64,000 nucleotides of DNA from Sphingomonas parva (ex Maeng et al. 2020). GTDB lineage: Bacteria > Pseudomonadota > Alphaproteobacteria > Sphingomonadales > Sphingomonadaceae. The position numbers and the translations under genes are program-made. The notes under the pieces were generated by a model. That model was not told where the DNA came from. It worked only from the letters and a program-made list of their open reading frames with translations, and did no database searches. Below, piece after piece: positions 36,921-45,944 of the stretch (position 1 is the first letter of the stretch; each line of letters opens with the position of its first letter). The DNA lies in NCBI RefSeq assembly GCF_004564275.1, contig NZ_SPDV01000002.1:186001-250000 (forward strand), read 5' to 3'.

Positions 36921-37238
36921 ATGCGATTCTCGTCCGAGCAACTGAAGCGGAAGGCGCTTGCCGCCCTCGAGGAAGCGGCGCGCGATGCGGAGCGGACGCC
37001 GTTGCGCCCGGCCCACATGCTCCGCTTCGTCCTCGCCTTCCTCTACGCGACCGGCGGCGGCGAGCGCTGGCCCTATGACGGCTTCTGGCAGGCCGTCACC
37101 CGCGCGGACGACGGCAGCGGCGCCGCGGCGATCGGCCGCGCCCAGTCGACCAACGCCTGCCTCAACGCCATCTACCGCGACCATCGCCTGCACCGGCCCG
37201 ACACGCGCGAGATGCGAACGGTACGGCATCGCTCGTGA
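36921..37238 (+). CDS. Small conserved-looking protein of unknown function
   Basis: A 105-residue cytoplasmic protein rich in Arg and Ala (RFSSEQLKRKALAALEEAAR start, FVLAFLYATGGGERWPYDGFW in the middle). The middle segment is hydrophobic and aromatic but too polar for a membrane helix. ATG 36903, six codons upstream, is an alternative start in the sequence MFHIARMRF. No family recognised. It stands alone, facing the SGNH esterase with 11 nt between the stops. Confidence 0.6.
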   Translation: MRFSSEQLKRKALAALEEAARDAERTPLRPAHMLRFVLAFLYATGGGERWPYDGFWQAVTRADDGSGAAAIGRAQSTNACLNAIYRDHRLHRPDTREMRTVRHRS

Positions 37239-37249
37239 GACGGGCGTCG

Positions 37250-37924
37250 TTATCGGCAGCGCCGCTTCGGAATCCCCGCCGCGTTCAAGGCGGCCGTCAC
37301 CTTGTCGCGCCAGATCGCATAGCCGGCCGGCGCCATGTGCAGGCCGTCCGCGACGTACAGGTCTCGTGCACCCCCTTCGAGCATCGCCGGCACGATATCG
37401 ATGAAGCGAAGGTCCTTTCGTTTCGTTGCCAGCGCTGCGACGGCGCGGTTGAGCTCCGCCTGCTTCGGCAGCTGCGCGATGCGCAGCCGCGACGGCTTGG
37501 CCGCGATGTAGAAGACGGGCGTGTCGCCCAGTCGCGCGTCCTTCAGCGCCAGGAACTGCTCGAAGGCGGCGACCGTCTGCGCGGGTGAGGCGCCCGAGTC
37601 GATGTCGTTCTCGCCGGAATAGACCACGATCGCCCGCGGCCGGTACGGCGTCACGATCCGGTCGAAGTGGAGATTGGCCTGCGGGATTGTCGATCCGCCG
37701 AAGCCGCGGTTGATGACCGGCAGGGGCGCCATGTCCTCGCGGAGCGACGTCCACAGACGGATCGAGGAGGAGCCGACGAACAGCACCGGGCACGCGGGCG
37801 GAGTCTGGATCGCGTCGATCTCGGCAAAGCGGGCGATCTCCTCCCGGAACGGGGCGTCGGCCGGCAGCGGGGGCGCGGCATCGGCCGCGAATGCGAGCGC
37901 AAGGGCGAGGGTCAGCGTCTTCAT
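37250..37924 (-). CDS. Exported SGNH/GDSL hydrolase
   Basis: A 224-residue esterase/lipase-like protein with a short signal peptide (MKTLTLALALAFAADA, about 16). The nucleophile block is FVGSSSIRLW rather than GDSL, the Gly block NRGFGGST, the Asn block YSGENDID, and the catalytic Asp/His pair DGLHMAPAGY. This is the pattern of the GDSL-like lipase/acylhydrolase subfamily that deacylates carbohydrates or lipids. It is not closely related to the TesA-like protein at 4038. Confidence 0.88.
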   Translation of the reverse strand: MKTLTLALALAFAADAAPPLPADAPFREEIARFAEIDAIQTPPACPVLFVGSSSIRLWTSLREDMAPLPVINRGFGGSTIPQANLHFDRIVTPYRPRAIVVYSGENDIDSGASPAQTVAAFEQFLALKDARLGDTPVFYIAAKPSRLRIAQLPKQAELNRAVAALATKRKDLRFIDIVPAMLEGGARDLYVADGLHMAPAGYAIWRDKVTAALNAAGIPKRRCR

Positions 37925-38060
37925 CGGCTCCGGGTGGCGCAGAACCGCCGCCCAGGCAAGCCGGGCCTTGTGAACCGAGCCGCTCCGCGTATGGGAGCGG
38001 CCGTCGTGACGTCCGGCGCCGGACGGCCGTGTCCGGGTGCGGACAGTTGGGAGACGAGGG

Positions 38061-38618
38061 ATGGACGAACGTTCCGAGAAGCAGAAGATGCTCGCCGGTG
38101 CGGCTTATCGCGCCGGCGATGCGGAGCTGGTCGCGGACCAGGCGCGCGCCGCGGCCTGGATGGCGCGGTTCAACGTCTCGCGCACCCTGCCGCGGGCCGA
38201 GCGGGATGCGCTGCTTCGCGAGGGGCTGGGCAAGGTCGGCCCCGGTGCAATGATCCGGCCGCCGTTTCACTGCGACTATGGCTACAACATCCGGCTCGGC
38301 CGCGACGTCTTCCTCAACTTCAACTGCGTCATCCTCGACGTCGTCGCGGTGACGATCGGCGACGGAACCCAGATCGGCCCGGGCGTCCAGATCCTCACCG
38401 CCGACCATCCGCGCGACCCGGCCGAGCGCGCGACCGGGGCCGAATGGGGTCGCCCGATCGTGATCGGACGCAATGTCTGGATCGGTGGCGGCGCGATCCT
38501 TCTGCCGGGCATCACCATCGGTGACGATGCGATCGTCGGCGCCGGCAGCGTCGTCACCCGCGACGTTTCCGCGGGCGTCACCGTGGTCGGCAATCCCGCG
38601 CGGCGGCGCGACGCCTAG
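38061..38618 (+). CDS. Maltose/galactoside-type O-acetyltransferase (hexapeptide repeat)
   Basis: A 185-residue left-handed beta-helix acetyltransferase. The N-terminal Mac domain (EKQKMLAGAAYRAGDAEL) is followed by hexapeptide repeats and the typical core FHCDYGYNIRLGRDVFLNFN, active-site His in LTADHPRD, and VWIGGGAILLPGITIGDD. It transfers acetyl from acetyl-CoA to a sugar hydroxyl. GAGGG directly precedes ATG 38061. It is a single-gene unit. Confidence 0.92.
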   Translation: MDERSEKQKMLAGAAYRAGDAELVADQARAAAWMARFNVSRTLPRAERDALLREGLGKVGPGAMIRPPFHCDYGYNIRLGRDVFLNFNCVILDVVAVTIGDGTQIGPGVQILTADHPRDPAERATGAEWGRPIVIGRNVWIGGGAILLPGITIGDDAIVGAGSVVTRDVSAGVTVVGNPARRRDA

Positions 38619-38624
38619 GCTCGT

Positions 38625-38741
38625 CTAGTCGCCCGCCGCGCCGAACGCGCGGAACACGTGGTCGATCATCCGGCGGACCAGTGCCGCACCGAGGACGATC
38701 GCGGCGCCCGCCGCGGCGAGAGACACCATCCACCAGATCAT
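38625..38741 (-). CDS. 38-residue membrane protein
   Basis: A very short reading frame with one predicted helix (MIWWMVSLAAAGAAIVLGAA) and a basic/amphipathic tail (RRMIDHVFRAFG). Support comes from AAGGAG eight bases before the ATG and from its place 31 nt after the PepSY gene on the same strand. It may be a small envelope partner of the PepSY protein. No homology is claimed. Confidence 0.5.
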   Translation of the reverse strand: MIWWMVSLAAAGAAIVLGAALVRRMIDHVFRAFGAAGD

Positions 38742-38772
38742 GCCGCCGCTCCTTGACGACCGCTGGCCGGCA

Positions 38773-39057
38773 TCAGTCGCGATCCAGCTGGGCGCGGATG
38801 ATCCGCATCGACTTCGGATCGATCTTGATGTCGAAGCGGCGGCCGTCCTGGGCGCGCGCATCGTCCACCTCCCAGCGGGGGCCGTCGTCGTCCAGCTCGA
38901 TCTCTTCCCAGCTGACGTACCCGCCGGCCCGCAGCACGCGCTCGACCGCGGCGCGCTCGTCTGCCGTGGGCGCGCGATCGGCCGAGGCCGGAGCGGCGAA
39001 GAGGGTGGTGCTGATTCCGATCGCGACGATGGCGGCGACGGTCGTGGTCTTTCTCAT
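38773..39057 (-). CDS. Small exported PepSY-domain protein
   Basis: A 94-residue periplasmic protein: signal peptide about 1-26 (ending ASA before DR), then one PepSY domain (ERAAVERVLRAGGYVSWEEI, then IKIDPKSMRIIRAQLDRD). Single PepSY domains often sit beside two-component systems that sense metals or envelope stress; a response regulator and kinase start 315 nt away on the opposite strand. The ATG overlaps the stop of a 55-codon upstream frame (39054-39057). Confidence 0.88.
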   Translation of the reverse strand: MRKTTTVAAIVAIGISTTLFAAPASADRAPTADERAAVERVLRAGGYVSWEEIELDDDGPRWEVDDARAQDGRRFDIKIDPKSMRIIRAQLDRD

Positions 39058-39221
39058 GGTCTTTCTCCTGGCTTGCGATCCGCGGAGACGGGTCGATGCG
39101 AAGGCTCCTCGGGCGGTGCCGCTCGGCGGCTCGCCCAGGCGAAGAGCGCCACCGCCGCCAGCGTGACGGCGCCGCAGCTTTCGCGGTAACCGTTCGTGCC
39201 GATCGACGGCGATGGGTTCAT
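39054..39221 (-). CDS. Possible 55-residue membrane protein
   Basis: A short frame with a probable helix (GAVTLAAVALFAWASRRA) and a polar tail, overlapping the PepSY start by 4 nt (ATGA). The coupling and the helix argue for a real gene; the weak ribosome site (ACAGG next to the ATG) argues against. It would be the first gene of the PepSY group, divergent from the two-component system. Confidence 0.38.
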   Translation of the reverse strand: MNPSPSIGTNGYRESCGAVTLAAVALFAWASRRAAPPEEPSHRPVSADRKPGERP

Positions 39222-39371
39222 CCTGTGTTTCCAGCTTCCGGAGACGGGACTAAAGCTGTCGGATCGCCTGCGGCTTGCCGGAACATTTGATCTTCGCAAT
39301 GTGCACGGAGGCGTGCGCGTGGAAGGTGGACGCGCTGCGCGGTTCCGCCGATGACGGGGGCTGGAGGGCCG

Positions 39372-40046
39372 ATGCACGTTCTGCTGATCGAGGATGACGA
39401 GCGGCTGGCGTCGTTCATCGCCAAGGGCCTCGGCGAGGCGGGGCACGTCGTCGAGCATCGCGCCGACGGCAAGGCGGGCCTGATCGAGGCATCGAGCGAG
39501 AGCTACGACGTGATCGTGCTCGATCGCATGCTGCCCGGGATCGATGGCCTCAGGATCCTCCAGACGATCCGGGCGATGGAGGATCAGACGCCGGTGCTGG
39601 TGCTGAGCGCGCTCGGCGAGACCGATGAACGGGTGAAGGGCCTGCGCGCCGGCGCCGACGATTACCTGCCCAAGCCGTTCTCGATGCAGGAGCTGCTGGC
39701 GCGGGTCGAGGTGCTCTCGCGCCGTGGCCCGGCGCGGGCCGAGCCGACCAGGATCGAGGTCGGCGATCTCGTCGTCGATCTTCTCGCCCGCAGCGTCTCG
39801 CGGGCGGGCGCCGCGATCGCGCTGACCGACCGAGAGTTCAGGATCGTCGAATTCCTTGCCCGCCACGCCGGCCGCGTGGTGACCCGGTCGATGCTGCTCG
39901 AACACGTCTGGGACTATCATTTCGATCCCCAGACCAACATCATCGATCAGCATGTCAGCCGGCTTCGCCAGAAGCTGGACCAGGGCTTCGACCAGCCCGC
40001 GATCCAGACCGTGCGGGGCGCCGGCTACATGATCGCGCGCCCGTGA
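39372..40046 (+). CDS. OmpR/QseB-family response regulator
   Basis: A 224-residue regulator: receiver domain with acidic pocket IEDDE and phospho-Asp in IVLDRMLPGIDG, Lys in DYLPKPFS, then a winged-helix domain (ALTDREFRIVEFLARH, RQKLDQ, IQTVRGAGYMI). GGAGG four bases before ATG 39372 decides the start. It overlaps the kinase gene by 4 nt and is divergent from the PepSY group, which it probably controls, as in other PepSY-linked systems. Confidence 0.93.
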   Translation: MHVLLIEDDERLASFIAKGLGEAGHVVEHRADGKAGLIEASSESYDVIVLDRMLPGIDGLRILQTIRAMEDQTPVLVLSALGETDERVKGLRAGADDYLPKPFSMQELLARVEVLSRRGPARAEPTRIEVGDLVVDLLARSVSRAGAAIALTDREFRIVEFLARHAGRVVTRSMLLEHVWDYHFDPQTNIIDQHVSRLRQKLDQGFDQPAIQTVRGAGYMIARP

Positions 40047-41386
40047 AGCTGTTCCGAAGCCTCTCCTTCCGCCTCGCCGTCATCTATGGCGTGCTGTTCA
40101 CCGCGTCGGTCGGCGTGCTTGCCGGCGTCTATTACTGGAGCGCGATCCGGGGCCCGCTCGAGCGTGTCGAAGCCGGCCTGCGCGAGGAAGGGGACAGCCT
40201 CGCCGCCCTTCAGGCGCGTTCCGGCACCGAGGCTCTGGCGGCCGCGCTGGAGAGACGCGCCGCCGCGCCCGCACCGCGGCTGGCCTACCACGCCCTGCTC
40301 GCGCCGGGCGGCCAGACCGTGGTCGCCAACCTGCCGAGCTGGCCGAGCGTGCGCACCGGAAAATGGCTGCGGATCGAGGCCGATGTGTCGCGGGAGGGCA
40401 ATGAGGATGAATATGAGGCGATGGTCCTCGATCAGGTCCTTCCCGACGGCACGCGCCTGCTGATCGGCCGCGATATCGAGGATCTCGAGGAGCTCGAGGA
40501 AGGCATCGCCAACACCGCGGCCTGGCTGCTGCCCGCGCTGGTCCTGCTCTCCATCGTCGGCGGCATGCTGATGAGCCGAGCGATCGGCAAGCGCATCGAA
40601 GCGGTGTCCTCGGCCGCACGCCAGGTGATCGAGGGGGATCTGTCGCAGCGCGTGCCGGTGACCGGCAGCAACGACGATTTCGATACGCTCGCCTTAACCC
40701 TCAACGCGATGCTTGACCGGCTGGAAGCGTCGATCGAGGCGATCCAGCGGGTCTCGGACAGCGTCGCGCACGAGCTTCGAACGCCGCTGTCGCGGCTGCG
40801 CGCGGAGCTCCTCGATCTCGAGGCCGATCGGCCCGAAGAGCGCCTGTCGCGGGCGATCGGGGAAACGGCACGGCTGGGTGCGATCTTCGATTCGGTGCTG
40901 CGCATCTCCCGGATCGAGGCACGCCGCCATGCCGAGCAGGCCGCGCCCGTGGACATCGGGGCGCTGCTCCGCGACGCCGTCGATCTCCACGAGCCCGCCA
41001 CGGAAGGCAAGGCGCTGACGGTCGACACGGCGATCGGCTCCGGCCTCATCGTCTCCGGCGATCGCCATCTGCTGTTCCAGGCGGTCAGCAATCTGCTCGA
41101 CAACGCCGTCAAATACGTGTCCGCCGGGCGCAGGATCTCGGTCTCGGCAACGACTGTCGGCGGCGATGTCCTCCTGACGGTGGCCGACGACGGCGCCGGC
41201 GTACCGGCGGGATTGAGAGACAAGCTCGCCGAGCGCTTCTTCCGCGCCCCGGGGGGCGAGGGGACTCCGGGTTTCGGCCTGGGTCTCGCCTTCGTTGCCG
41301 CCGTCGCCGGTCATCATCGCTCGGAGCTTCGCTTTCTCGACAACGCGCCGGGCCTGCGGGTCGAGTGGCGGCTGCCGCGGGCATAG
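40043..41386 (+). CDS. Sensor histidine kinase
   Basis: A 447-residue kinase with GTG start overlapping the regulator stop. First helix about 11-33, a periplasmic sensor of about 125 residues, second helix about 160-182, HAMP linker, HisKA box [16 protein letters not shown], then N box [11 protein letters not shown]1 VADDGAGVP and G2 [12 protein letters not shown]. The signal is unknown; the PepSY protein encoded opposite is the nearest periplasmic candidate partner. Confidence 0.92.
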   Translation: MKLFRSLSFRLAVIYGVLFTASVGVLAGVYYWSAIRGPLERVEAGLREEGDSLAALQARSGTEALAAALERRAAAPAPRLAYHALLAPGGQTVVANLPSWPSVRTGKWLRIEADVSREGNEDEYEAMVLDQVLPDGTRLLIGRDIEDLEELEEGIANTAAWLLPALVLLSIVGGMLMSRAIGKRIEAVSSAARQVIEGDLSQRVPVTGSNDDFDTLALTLNAMLDRLEASIEAIQRVSDSVAHELRTPLSRLRAELLDLEADRPEERLSRAIGETARLGAIFDSVLRISRIEARRHAEQAAPVDIGALLRDAVDLHEPATEGKALTVDTAIGSGLIVSGDRHLLFQAVSNLLDNAVKYVSAGRRISVSATTVGGDVLLTVADDGAGVPAGLRDKLAERFFRAPGGEGTPGFGLGLAFVAAVAGHHRSELRFLDNAPGLRVEWRLPRA

Positions 41387-41496
41387 AAGCGCCGGTGCGG
41401 GCTCTCGCGGCCGGCGTTCGGGCGTTGAAACGCTCGCGGCCTGCTAGAGCGGACGGGCGGCGACCACGTTCCCGCCCCCTTGATGGGGATTCAAGA

Positions 41497-41533
41497 CCGG
41501 GACGGCCCGGCAGCCAGGACAAGGAGGCTGCCG
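41497..41533 (+). promoter_or_regulatory. Candidate guanidine-type RNA switch before sugE
   Basis: Two overlapping hairpins. The first is CCGGG-ACGG-CCCGG (41497-41510), the GGG-ACGR-CCC form of mini-ykkC (guanidine-II) hairpins. The second is CGGCAGCC ... GGCTGCCG (41508-41533), whose 3' arm covers part of the AAGGAGG ribosome site and the first base of GTG. They share 41508-41510 and so exclude each other in full length. Only one ACGR hairpin was found where guanidine-II normally has two, so this is tentative. Confidence 0.38.
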
Positions 41534-41853
41534 TGGCATGGATTATCCTCATCATCGCCGGTCTGCTGGAGGTCGTCTGGGCCTTTTCGATGAAGCAGTC
41601 CGAAGGCTTCACCCGGCTGGGACCGTCGCTCGTCACCCTCGCCGCAATGGGGGTGAGCTTCGCCTTGCTCTCCTGGGCGATGCGAACGCTGCCGCTCGGC
41701 ACCGCCTATACGGTCTGGACTGGCATCGGCGCCGTCGGCGCGTTCGCGGTCGGGATCGTGATGCTCGGCGAATCGGTCAATCCGATGCGCCTCTTGGCGG
41801 CGCTGCTGATCGTCGGCGGCCTCGTCCTGATGAAGCTCGCCAGCCCCGGCTGA
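41533..41853 (+). CDS. sugE: Small multidrug resistance transporter SugE/Gdx
   Basis: A 106-residue four-helix SMR protein: [20 protein letters not shown] with the essential Glu in helix 1, [12 protein letters not shown], then [19 protein letters not shown] and [13 protein letters not shown]. The residues around Glu ([12 protein letters not shown]) are the Gdx/SugE type rather than the EmrE type, so export of guanidinium is the likely activity. The GTG start has AAGGAGG five bases upstream, inside a candidate regulatory hairpin. Confidence 0.92.
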   Translation: MAWIILIIAGLLEVVWAFSMKQSEGFTRLGPSLVTLAAMGVSFALLSWAMRTLPLGTAYTVWTGIGAVGAFAVGIVMLGESVNPMRLLAALLIVGGLVLMKLASPG

Positions 41854-41867
41854 TCGGGAGGCGCCGG

Positions 41868-42350
41868 TCAGCGCTCCCAGGCAACCGGGATCGGGCTGCG
41901 CTCCTTGACCTGACGTATGACGACCAGGGTCTTGAAGCTGCGCACGCGTTCGTCGGCCGCGAACAGCCGGCGGGCGAGCGCGTCATAGCCTTCCATGTCG
42001 CGGGCGACCATCCGAACCGCGAAATCATGATCGCCGGTGACGTTCCAGGCCTCGACCACCTCCGGCACCGCCTCGAGCACCCGCATCATCTCGTCGACCG
42101 TGCGGGCGTTCTCGCGCTCCAGGGTGACGAGCACGATCATCGAGAGCGGCCAGCCCAGAGTGCGGGGACGCACGACGGCGACCTCGCGCGCGATCGCGCC
42201 GGTCTCGCGCAGGCGCCGGATTCGGCGGTAGCAGGCCGGCGCCGAGAGGCCGACCGCCTCGGCCAGCGCCGGCACCGGCCGCTGGGCGTCGGCTTGCAGC
42301 AGCTCGAGCAGCTTCAGGTCGAAATCGTCCAGGGCGACGTTCTTTGCCAT
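41868..42350 (-). CDS. Lrp/AsnC-family transcriptional regulator
   Basis: A 160-residue regulator: N-terminal helix-turn-helix ([37 protein letters not shown]) and C-terminal RAM ligand domain ([20 protein letters not shown]). It is divergent from an EamA-family exporter 107 nt away. Such pairs usually control amino-acid export. A perfect palindrome GATAA-AGA-TTATC lies just upstream of its start and is the likely operator. Confidence 0.93.
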   Translation of the reverse strand: MAKNVALDDFDLKLLELLQADAQRPVPALAEAVGLSAPACYRRIRRLRETGAIAREVAVVRPRTLGWPLSMIVLVTLERENARTVDEMMRVLEAVPEVVEAWNVTGDHDFAVRMVARDMEGYDALARRLFAADERVRSFKTLVVIRQVKERSPIPVAWER

Positions 42351-42366
42351 CGCACCGGCCCTACCT

Positions 42367-42379
42367 GATAAAGATTATC
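42367..42379. promoter_or_regulatory. Palindrome in the Lrp/EamA divergent promoter
   Basis: GATAA-AGA-TTATC, a perfect 13-bp inverted repeat 16 nt before the Lrp start, with a further TTATC about 36 nt away. A/T-rich inverted repeats of this size are typical Lrp-family sites; autoregulation and control of the EamA gene are inferred. Confidence 0.5.
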
Positions 42380-42456
42380 GCCGCCGCACCAAAATCGAGC
42401 ACGTTTATCCGCCTCTGCCTCTAAACCTCGGCGCCCACCGTTTCCCGAGTCCTGCC

Positions 42457-43344
42457 ATGAATCATCTCGTTGCCGCCGCCCCGCCCCGGCGGGTCGATCT
42501 CGCCGCCCGCGGCGCATTGTTTCTCTCGCTCGTCTCCGTCACCTGCGGAGCCTCGTTCGCGAAGGGGTTGTTCCCGACCGTGGGACCCGAAGGCGCGACC
42601 GCCATCCGCCTGATCGTGGGCGCCGCCGTGCTCTCGGCCATCTTCCGTCCGTGGCGGATCAACCTCAGGGCCGGCTGGCCGTCGCTGCTCGCTTATGGCC
42701 TGGCCGTCGGCGCGATGAACTTCAGCTTCTACAAGGCGCTCGCCTACATCCCCTTGGGGATCGCCATCGCGATCGAGTTCACGGGGCCGCTCGCGGTCGC
42801 CTTGCTGACCTCGCGGCGCAAGGCCGATTTCCTGTGGATCGGCCTTGCCGTGGCAGGCTTGCTGCTGCTCCTCCCGCTACGCGGCGGAGCCGGGCAGCTC
42901 GATTGGCGCGGCGTCCTTCTCGCGCTGTTCGCCGGTGCCTGCTGGGCGGCCTACATCCTCACCGGAAAGCGCGCCGGCCACGCCCACGGACCGGCTGCGG
43001 CGGCGGGCGGGATGATCATTGCCGCCCTGCTCGCGGCGCCGATCGGCATCGCCTCGGCCGGCACGGCGCTGCTGCGCCCGGAGGTCCTGGCGCTCGGGGT
43101 CGCCGTCGGCATCCTGTCGAGCGCCGTTCCCTACGGTCTGGAGATGATCGCCCTGCGGCGGCTGCCGGCGAACACCTTCGGTACGCTGCTCAGCGCCGAG
43201 CCGGCGATCGGCGGACTGATGGGCATGGTCCTGCTCGGCGAATTGCTGTCGCCGCCCCAGTGGCTCGCCGTTGGCCTGATCGTCTGTTCCTCCGTCGGCG
43301 CGGCGATGGGCACGAAGGGTGCGGCCGCAAGCGAACAGCCCTGA
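42457..43344 (+). CDS. EamA-family (DMT) exporter, RhtA-like
   Basis: A 295-residue protein with ten predicted helices in two EamA repeats (first from [19 protein letters not shown], second from [20 protein letters not shown], ending [13 protein letters not shown]). RhtA-type members export threonine/homoserine and other amino acids. Divergent from an Lrp-type regulator, which suggests amino-acid-dependent control. Substrate not determined. Confidence 0.92.
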   Translation: MNHLVAAAPPRRVDLAARGALFLSLVSVTCGASFAKGLFPTVGPEGATAIRLIVGAAVLSAIFRPWRINLRAGWPSLLAYGLAVGAMNFSFYKALAYIPLGIAIAIEFTGPLAVALLTSRRKADFLWIGLAVAGLLLLLPLRGGAGQLDWRGVLLALFAGACWAAYILTGKRAGHAHGPAAAAGGMIIAALLAAPIGIASAGTALLRPEVLALGVAVGILSSAVPYGLEMIALRRLPANTFGTLLSAEPAIGGLMGMVLLGELLSPPQWLAVGLIVCSSVGAAMGTKGAAASEQP

Positions 43345-43423
43345 CGCTCCGGCGGGCGCAAAACGGCGTCGCCGGGCCTCGAATGGGGTTTCAATCGCGG
43401 GCGCTTGCCCTAGATTGTCGGAG

Positions 43424-43819
43424 ATGATGCACCGCGGGGCCTTGGACGACGGCGTGGCGAGGACACACGGGCTGGCGCTCTGGCTCCTGCTCCTGTCGAT
43501 CTTCACCCACGCCTTCGTTCCGGCCGGCTCCCCGCTCCACAAGATCTCCGGATCGGCGTTCAGCGCGGCGACCGCCGAGGTCTCGCTGGCGCCGAGCCGG
43601 TCCCCCGCCGCCAAGAAGTCGCCCCAGCTGAAAGCGGCGGACGAGCCTCGCTTCGACGACGCGGCTCCGCACGATCCTCCTCTCGCCCCCGCAGCCGTCC
43701 TCTCGCCTGTCGCTTTTGCGCCACTGGCCGGGCCGGTTGCCGCTCCGTCGGCGTCGCGCCTCGCCCCGCTTGGCGCGGACGTCTCGCCGTTCGCTCCGCG
43801 CGCGCCTCCCTCACTCTGA
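43424..43819 (+). CDS. Proline/alanine-rich membrane-anchored protein, unknown
   Basis: A 131-residue protein with one N-terminal helix (LALWLLLLSIFTHAFVPAG) and a low-complexity Pro/Ala/Ser tail. No domain recognised. Start at ATG 43424 or 43427, after GGAG. It lies 80 nt after the EamA gene. The composition makes homology searches unreliable; it may be a genuine secreted protein or a marginal call. Confidence 0.5.
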   Translation: MMHRGALDDGVARTHGLALWLLLLSIFTHAFVPAGSPLHKISGSAFSAATAEVSLAPSRSPAAKKSPQLKAADEPRFDDAAPHDPPLAPAAVLSPVAFAPLAGPVAAPSASRLAPLGADVSPFAPRAPPSL

Positions 43820-43894
43820 TCTCCTCTCAACGGTAACCCGGGACGCGGCGTCGGACGCCTGACGCGTCGTCCCCACCGCCAAGGAATCGAGTGA

Positions 43895-44206
43895 ATGAAC
43901 AAGCCCATCGCGCAGCGGAATCCTCCCGCCCGCGACCGGCGCGTGCACATCGAGTCTCTTCTCAGAAGATATCCCGATGTGACGCCGGCCGAGGACGCCG
44001 AGATCCTGCGCTTTCTCAAGAAGGGGCCGGCCGCGGAGGCATGGCTCGTCACCTCGCACGCTGATCTGCAGCCGCACCTGCGACGCTTCCACGCCGATCA
44101 TTCCGATCATTTCTCCCTCGGGACGAAGGAATATCTGGTCGTGGCGGCGCTCGTGCTGATCATCGTCCTCGCCTGCACCCTGCTGGGGGATGCGGGCCTG
44201 CGCTGA
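43895..44206 (+). CDS. Small tail-anchored membrane protein, unknown
   Basis: A 103-residue protein with a soluble N-terminal part that looks helical (IESLLRRYPDVTPAEDAEIL, FLKKGPAAEAWLV) and one C-terminal helix (YLVVAALVLIIVLACTLLG), hence tail-anchored in the inner membrane. The sequence LRRYPDVTPAEDAEILRFL resembles the helical region of anti-sigma-like or regulatory membrane proteins but no family is assigned. It is 54 nt before the KefB/YbaL-type antiporter gene and codirectional with it. Confidence 0.65.
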   Translation: MNKPIAQRNPPARDRRVHIESLLRRYPDVTPAEDAEILRFLKKGPAAEAWLVTSHADLQPHLRRFHADHSDHFSLGTKEYLVVAALVLIIVLACTLLGDAGLR

Positions 44207-44260
44207 GCCGCGTGCGGACTCTCGTGTCCGCCTGCGCCGGCGCCTGCTGAAGGAACGACC

Positions 44261-45931
44261 ATGCCCCATCACACGCCCCTGATCGGAACCATCGTGGCAG
44301 GTCTGGTCGTGGCCTTCCTGCTCGGTGCCCTGGCGCAGCGGCTGCGCCTGCCGCCGATCGTCGGCTATCTGCTCGCCGGCATTCTCGTCGGGCCGTTCAC
44401 GCCCGGCTTCGTCGCCCATGCCGGCCTTGCCAGCGAGCTCGCCGAGCTCGGCGTCATCCTGCTCATGTTCGGCGTCGGGCTGCATTTCTCGCTGCGAGAC
44501 CTGCTCGCGGTGAAGAACATCGCGGTTCCCGGCGCCGTCGTCCAGATCGGCGCCGCGACCGTGATGGGCATGGCGCTCGCCTGGCTGCTCGGCTGGACTC
44601 CGCTCGCCGGCTTCGTCTTCGGCCTCTCGCTCTCCGTGGCGAGCACGGTCGTGCTGCTGCGTGCGCTGCAGGCGCGGAATCTTCTGGACACGGAGCGGGG
44701 CCGGATCGCGGTCGGCTGGTTGATCGTCGAGGATCTGGCGATGGTGCTCGCGCTCGTGCTGCTGCCGGTGGTCGCCGGCATCGCCGCCGCGTCGGACGCC
44801 CAGGCAGGGCAGGCGATCGTCGCCACCGTCGCGGGCGTGTTCCTGAAGGTCGCCGGCTTCGTCGCCCTGATGCTGATCGTCGGGCGCCGCCTGATCCCCT
44901 GGCTGCTGCACTGGGTGGTCCATACCGGCTCGCGCGAGCTGTTCCGCTTGGCGGTCCTCGCCATCGCTCTGGGGGTCGCATTCGGGGCGGCTTTCGTGTT
45001 CGACGTTTCGTTCGCGCTCGGCGCCTTCTTTGCCGGCATGATCCTCGGCGAGACGCAGCTCAGCCGCCGTGCGGCCGAGGAGACGCTGCCGCTGCGCGAC
45101 GCTTTCGCCGTCCTTTTCTTCGTCTCGGTCGGCATGCTGTTCGATCCCGCGGTCCTCACCGAGCAGCCCCTGCCGCTACTCGCCACCGTCGGGATCGTCA
45201 TCGTCGGCAAGTCGCTCGCGGCCTTCGCGATCGTCCGCACCTTCGGGCACCCGGGCCGGACGGCAGCCACGGTCTCGGTCAGCCTCGCGCAGATCGGCGA
45301 ATTCTCGTTCATCCTCGCAAGCCTCGGCACCGGCCTCGGCATCCTTCCCGATGAGGGGCGGGACCTGATCCTCGCCGCCGCCATCCTGTCGATCTGCGCC
45401 AATCCCTTCCTTTTCGCCCTGCTCGCGCGGCGCAGCCCGGCTTCGGCCACGCCGGAGCCGAGCCCCGAGGAGCAGCGGATGCAGCGCCTCCGCGACGAGC
45501 ATGTCGTGCTGATCGGTTACGGCAGGGTCGGCCGCCTGATCGCCGCGCGGCTGCTCGCCGATGGGCGGCCGCTGGTCGTCGTCGAGGACGAGCCGGACGT
45601 GGCGCGCGAGGCAACGGCCGCCGGCCTGCGGGTCGTGCGGGGCAATGCGACCGACGAGGCGGTGCTCCGCGCGGCGGGCCTGGATTGCGCCGCCAGGCTG
45701 CTGATCGCGATCCCCGAGGGTTTCGAAGGCGGCGCCATCGCCGAGCGGGCCCGGCGCCTCAATCCTGCCCTGACCGTCGTCGCCCGGGCCCATTCGGATG
45801 CCGAGGTGGCGCATCTCGAGCGGCTCGGCGCCGATCATGTCGTGATGGGCGAGCGGGAGACCGCAAGGCGGATGTTCGATCTGTCCAGCGTCGCCCGGCC
45901 TGCCCCCGTTCCCGCCCCGGTTCCCGCCTAG
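44261..45931 (+). CDS. ybaL: Monovalent cation:proton antiporter with RCK domain (YbaL/KefB type)
   Basis: A 556-residue CPA2 transporter. Twelve helices (LIGTIVAGLVVAFLLGALAQ through AILSICANPFLFALL, about 1-390), with LPPIVGYLLAGILVGPFTPG and ELGVILLMFGVGLHFS typical of YbaL, followed by a TrkA-N/RCK nucleotide-binding domain (VLIGYGRVGRLIAARLL, GNATDEAVLRAAGLD, about 408-530). It exchanges potassium or sodium for protons and is gated by the cytosolic RCK domain. It may be co-transcribed with the tail-anchored protein before it. Confidence 0.93.
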   Translation: MPHHTPLIGTIVAGLVVAFLLGALAQRLRLPPIVGYLLAGILVGPFTPGFVAHAGLASELAELGVILLMFGVGLHFSLRDLLAVKNIAVPGAVVQIGAATVMGMALAWLLGWTPLAGFVFGLSLSVASTVVLLRALQARNLLDTERGRIAVGWLIVEDLAMVLALVLLPVVAGIAAASDAQAGQAIVATVAGVFLKVAGFVALMLIVGRRLIPWLLHWVVHTGSRELFRLAVLAIALGVAFGAAFVFDVSFALGAFFAGMILGETQLSRRAAEETLPLRDAFAVLFFVSVGMLFDPAVLTEQPLPLLATVGIVIVGKSLAAFAIVRTFGHPGRTAATVSVSLAQIGEFSFILASLGTGLGILPDEGRDLILAAAILSICANPFLFALLARRSPASATPEPSPEEQRMQRLRDEHVVLIGYGRVGRLIAARLLADGRPLVVVEDEPDVAREATAAGLRVVRGNATDEAVLRAAGLDCAARLLIAIPEGFEGGAIAERARRLNPALTVVARAHSDAEVAHLERLGADHVVMGERETARRMFDLSSVARPAPVPAPVPA

Positions 45932-45944
45932 GAGAGAGAGAGCG

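Noticed and set aside
41497-41533. Full ykkC-III (guanidine-III) riboswitch suggested by AGGACAAG.
   Set aside because: The pseudoknot strand is not in the loop of the first hairpin as in the described class; only the hairpin and switch idea was kept, at low confidence.
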